DNA of 7,778 bases from Acidobacteriota bacterium. Lineage in GTDB: Bacteria; Acidobacteriota; Vicinamibacteria; Vicinamibacterales; UBA2999. The stretch spans positions 1 through 7,778 of the forward strand of contig JACCSI010000117.1 in assembly GCA_013813075.1 (NCBI GenBank), in the 5' to 3' direction. The notes beneath the pieces were generated by a model. It had not been told where the DNA came from, ran no database searches, and saw only the letters and a program-made list of their open reading frames with translations. Below are positions 5,748-7,778 of the stretch, in pieces (the first letter of the stretch is position 1; the number at the start of each line of letters is the position of its first letter). The translations under genes and the position numbers were made by a program.

Positions 5748-6422
5748 CTACAGCGCGACGAAGTAACCGGTCAACTGATAGCCGATGAGAAGAAACCCAC
5801 AGGTCATGACGACCACGTTGGCGGCGAAGGCCTGGTGCGCGAAGCGGCTGGAGCGCCGCCAGAAGCCCATTGCAATCAGGATCGCGCAGAGACCGAGGAC
5901 CTGACCAATCTCAACGCCGACATTGAAGGCGACGATCTTCGCGACCAGGCCGTCCTGTGGCAGGGCGAAGTCCTGGAGCTTGGTGGCCAGCCCAAAGCCG
6001 TGGAAGAAGCCAAAGATCAGGACGGCCAGCTTGGTGTTGGGCTGAAAGCCCAGCACCCGGGTAAAACCGCCGAGATTGTCGAACGCTTTGTAGACGACCG
6101 AGAGGCCGATGATGGCGTCAACCAGATACGGGTTTACGGTGACGCCACTGAGCACCCCGAACAGCAGCGTGACGCTGTGCCCAACCGCGAACAGTGTGAC
6201 GTAGGTGCTGACGTCGCGAAGGCGATAAAGAAAGAAGATCACACCGAACAAGAACAGCAGATGGTCGTAGCCGGTGACCATGTGCTTGGCGCCCAGGTAA
6301 AGGAAGGCGATTAATCCTCCTTGCTCCATGAACGCTTTATCGCTGGCAGAGACGCCGTGCGCCTGGAGCACGCCCCCGAACGCCGAGGCGATGACGAACG
6401 CAACGGTAACAACACGTTTCAT
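5748..6422 (-). CDS. HupE/UreJ family integral membrane protein
   Basis: Integral membrane protein of the HupE/UreJ_2 type, 224 residues. Family members are nickel permease-like proteins (HupE was studied in Rhizobium) and also occur in other metal loci. A signal peptide is likely, with cleavage after LQA-21 leaving mature His22. About six or seven membrane helices follow. Key motifs are KHMVTGYDHLLF (46-57), with His47, Asp53 and His54 matching the family's HX5DH metal motif, VGHSVTLL (80-87), FFHGFGLA (139-146) and NVGVEIGQ (167-174). The frame runs upstream to 6800, but that extension overlaps the sialidase-like gene in another frame and lacks a ribosome site; an ATG at 6449 is a further alternative. 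ATG 6422 gives a proper signal peptide, though with only a weak GGGTCG upstream. It lies 58 bases after the propeller gene. The transported metal cannot be told from sequence. Confidence 0.85.
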   Translation of the reverse strand: MKRVVTVAFVIASAFGGVLQAHGVSASDKAFMEQGGLIAFLYLGAKHMVTGYDHLLFLFGVIFFLYRLRDVSTYVTLFAVGHSVTLLFGVLSGVTVNPYLVDAIIGLSVVYKAFDNLGGFTRVLGFQPNTKLAVLIFGFFHGFGLATKLQDFALPQDGLVAKIVAFNVGVEIGQVLGLCAILIAMGFWRRSSRFAHQAFAANVVVMTCGFLLIGYQLTGYFVAL

Positions 6423-6480
6423 TTGTCGACCCAGAGCGGTGGTGATCATTGACGAGTGCGCCACGGCGGCGCGGGCGGCG

Positions 6481-7683
6481 TCAGTGGAACACCACAAAGC
6501 TACCATCAGCAGCTGTCGCGACCGCCGCGAAGCTCCACGCCGGCACCCCGGGCGCGCGCTCAACCTCGCCAATCGGTTTCCCGCTTGCGCTGAACATCTG
6601 CCACGCGAGACTGCCTCCCCGTGCCCATGCCGCGCCCTCGGTCCACGCGAGCAGCAGCGCTCCGTCGCGGTTAACGGCAACACGGGGATGCTGGCGTCGC
6701 GATTCGCTCGACGCCGGCGCCAGCGGCGCGCGTGGGCCGCGACCCCGTGCCGTGACGTTATCGAAGTAAACCTGTCCATCGGTTTCCCACGCCCCGACAA
6801 TGCGGTCGCCGGCCGCAGCGAATGACATGCTGCTCATCGGACACGTCGCGATCCGCCACTTGTGCAGTTGTTCCCCAGCGAACGTCAGCCCGTGGTCGGT
6901 GGATGACAGGAGATACATGTCGCGGTTCACTACCTGTGTCGCCGAGCGATACAACAGATGAATGGAGCCGTGGGGCGCAGCGATCATCCGCAACCCACAG
7001 CAGGCGCACGCGCCCGTGGGTTCAGCCCAGACCGGGCGTTCCTGATCAAACGACACACCGTCAGCCTGGGAACGCGCGATCCACACCCGACGGCTCTCTT
7101 CGCTGTCACTCCCGTCCTGAGCATTCGCATGCCATGCCACATAGACACGCCCATCGTGATCCGCAGCAATAGTGCCTCCGCCATCGAGCATCACCGTGCG
7201 CGTCATGAGATTGCGTTGAGGATCAAACGACGTGGCCGCCGCCGTCGAGCGCGCATACAACATCGGGTTGCCGGCGCGTTTTGTTTTTGGATGCGGCAGG
7301 CCACCCGGCAGTGCGGCGTCGGACCCGTTCCACCCGACGTGCACGCGGCCCTCGCGTCCGATGGCCAGCTGTGCCCCGCGAATGGTTCCGGTCGCAATGG
7401 CGCTGTTGTCCTGGCTGTTCACGCGGATCGGCATAGAGAATGTGTCCCCGCCGTTAGCGGACCGCACGTAATAGAGGTTGCCTCCCATCGGCGGTCCTGC
7501 GAAATACACCATATGCAGCACGCCGTTCCAATCGACGATAACCTCTGGTTGAATTCCGCCGTGCGGGACGCGTCTGATGTGAACGCTGTTGACAGCGTCG
7601 GTCGGCTGACGCGCCGTCCGGGTGGATGCTGACGAGAGGCCAACGACCAACAATGTGACCGACAGTAGCTGGTAACCGTGCAC
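6481..7683 (-). CDS. Exported sialidase-like (BNR/Asp-box) beta-propeller with CxCC motif
   Basis: Exported protein of 400 residues with a signal peptide (about 1-19 or 1-25) and repeated beta-propeller blades. Asp-box-like turns appear as SANGGDTF (75-82), SQADGVSF (205-212) and STDHGLTF (261-268), and blades end in words such as VHVGWNG, VYVAWHAN and IVGAWETD. This matches the BNR/sialidase-like superfamily, in which many members are non-enzymatic scaffolds; I see no convincing sialidase catalytic set (an RRVP at 37-40 is weak), so no glycosidase is claimed. A rare Cys cluster G-A-C226-A-C-C229-G is followed by C281-P-M283-S-S-M286, candidate disulfide or soft-metal ligands. Start is GTG 7683, seven bases after AGGA on the minus strand. 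It heads the minus-strand run with hupE and the anchor gene. Function is unknown; the company of metal genes makes metal binding worth testing. Confidence 0.78.
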   Translation of the reverse strand: MHGYQLLSVTLLVVGLSSASTRTARQPTDAVNSVHIRRVPHGGIQPEVIVDWNGVLHMVYFAGPPMGGNLYYVRSANGGDTFSMPIRVNSQDNSAIATGTIRGAQLAIGREGRVHVGWNGSDAALPGGLPHPKTKRAGNPMLYARSTAAATSFDPQRNLMTRTVMLDGGGTIAADHDGRVYVAWHANAQDGSDSEESRRVWIARSQADGVSFDQERPVWAEPTGACACCGLRMIAAPHGSIHLLYRSATQVVNRDMYLLSSTDHGLTFAGEQLHKWRIATCPMSSMSFAAAGDRIVGAWETDGQVYFDNVTARGRGPRAPLAPASSESRRQHPRVAVNRDGALLLAWTEGAAWARGGSLAWQMFSASGKPIGEVERAPGVPAWSFAAVATAADGSFVVFH

Positions 7684-7690
7684 CCGCGAA

Positions 7691-7694
7691 TCCT
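7691..7694 (-). promoter_or_regulatory. Ribosome binding site for the GTG-started propeller gene
   Basis: On the minus strand AGGA lies seven bases before GTG 7683, in a tctggtAGGAttc context. It supports that start codon over the internal methionines, which would lose the signal peptide. Confidence 0.5.
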
Positions 7695-7778
7695 ACCAGA
7701 GGGCCGCCGTAAAGGGTCCACGGACAAGGTTCTTTCAATCAGCGGCCGCTACTGCCGCCGTCGTACACTGGGTCGGCC

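Noticed and set aside
5307..6314. Long plus-strand open frame of 335 codons opposite the anchor and hupE genes
   Set aside because: Its product is polar low-complexity sequence with no recognisable domain, it spans the junction of two well-recognised minus-strand genes, and such antisense frames are common in GC-rich DNA.
6458..6472. GCGCC/GGCGC hairpin between the propeller gene and hupE
   Set aside because: Only five base pairs in very GC-rich sequence and no T-run; expected by chance.
6423..6800. N-terminal extension of hupE by 126 codons
   Set aside because: It is Arg/Ala-rich, overlaps the end of the propeller gene in another frame and would hide the evident signal peptide starting at 6422.
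7684..7778. Possible promoter for the minus-strand operon (TTGAAA-like hexamer at 7733-7738) and a 10-base palindrome at 7741-7750
   Set aside because: No acceptable -10 hexamer at the right distance, and a lone GC-rich palindrome with a NotI-type core is not informative. No gene can be supported in these last 95 bases.

Overview
The window is GC-rich, densely coded bacterial DNA with short intergenic gaps, start-stop overlaps, some GTG starts and many exported proteins, as in a Gram-negative (didermic) organism. The TolC-type outer-membrane protein and periplasmic c-type cytochrome support this. The style of the TolC, HupE and DUF4198 proteins would fit an Acidobacteriota/Vicinamibacteria-like or proteobacterial genome. 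That is an impression from sequence; there is no rRNA or marker gene here to settle it.

Layout: two convergent gene runs. The plus-strand run (1-5048) has seven genes in tight order: a 5'-truncated TolC/CusC-like efflux outer-membrane protein; an exported Met/His-rich protein with three MDHSKM-type repeats and a C-terminal YHS domain; a membrane-anchored mono-haem cytochrome c; an exported NTF2/SnoaL-like protein; a small exported DUF5666-like protein; a YcnI (DUF1775) copper-binding-type protein; and a DUF4198 protein. The minus-strand run (7683 to 5150) has three genes: an exported sialidase-like beta-propeller with a CxCC motif, a HupE/UreJ-family membrane protein, and a single-pass 'transmembrane anchor' protein. 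The runs meet at 5049-5149, where a stem-loop may terminate both. No gene-free stretch exceeds 300 bases. There are no tRNA or rRNA genes, mobile elements or CRISPR arrays that I can see.

The common theme is transition-metal handling in the periplasm, most likely copper. TolC would be the exit channel of a heavy-metal RND pump whose other parts lie outside the window. The MDHSKM/YHS protein, YcnI, DUF4198 and HupE families are all associated with binding or moving Cu, Ni or Co. Four of the proteins (DUF5666-like, YcnI, DUF4198, HupE) have a predicted signal-peptidase site directly before a histidine, so each mature protein could present an N-terminal His ligand. This shared feature is the most interesting observation. 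Whether the locus does uptake, detoxification or metal delivery to an enzyme cannot be decided from the sequence alone.
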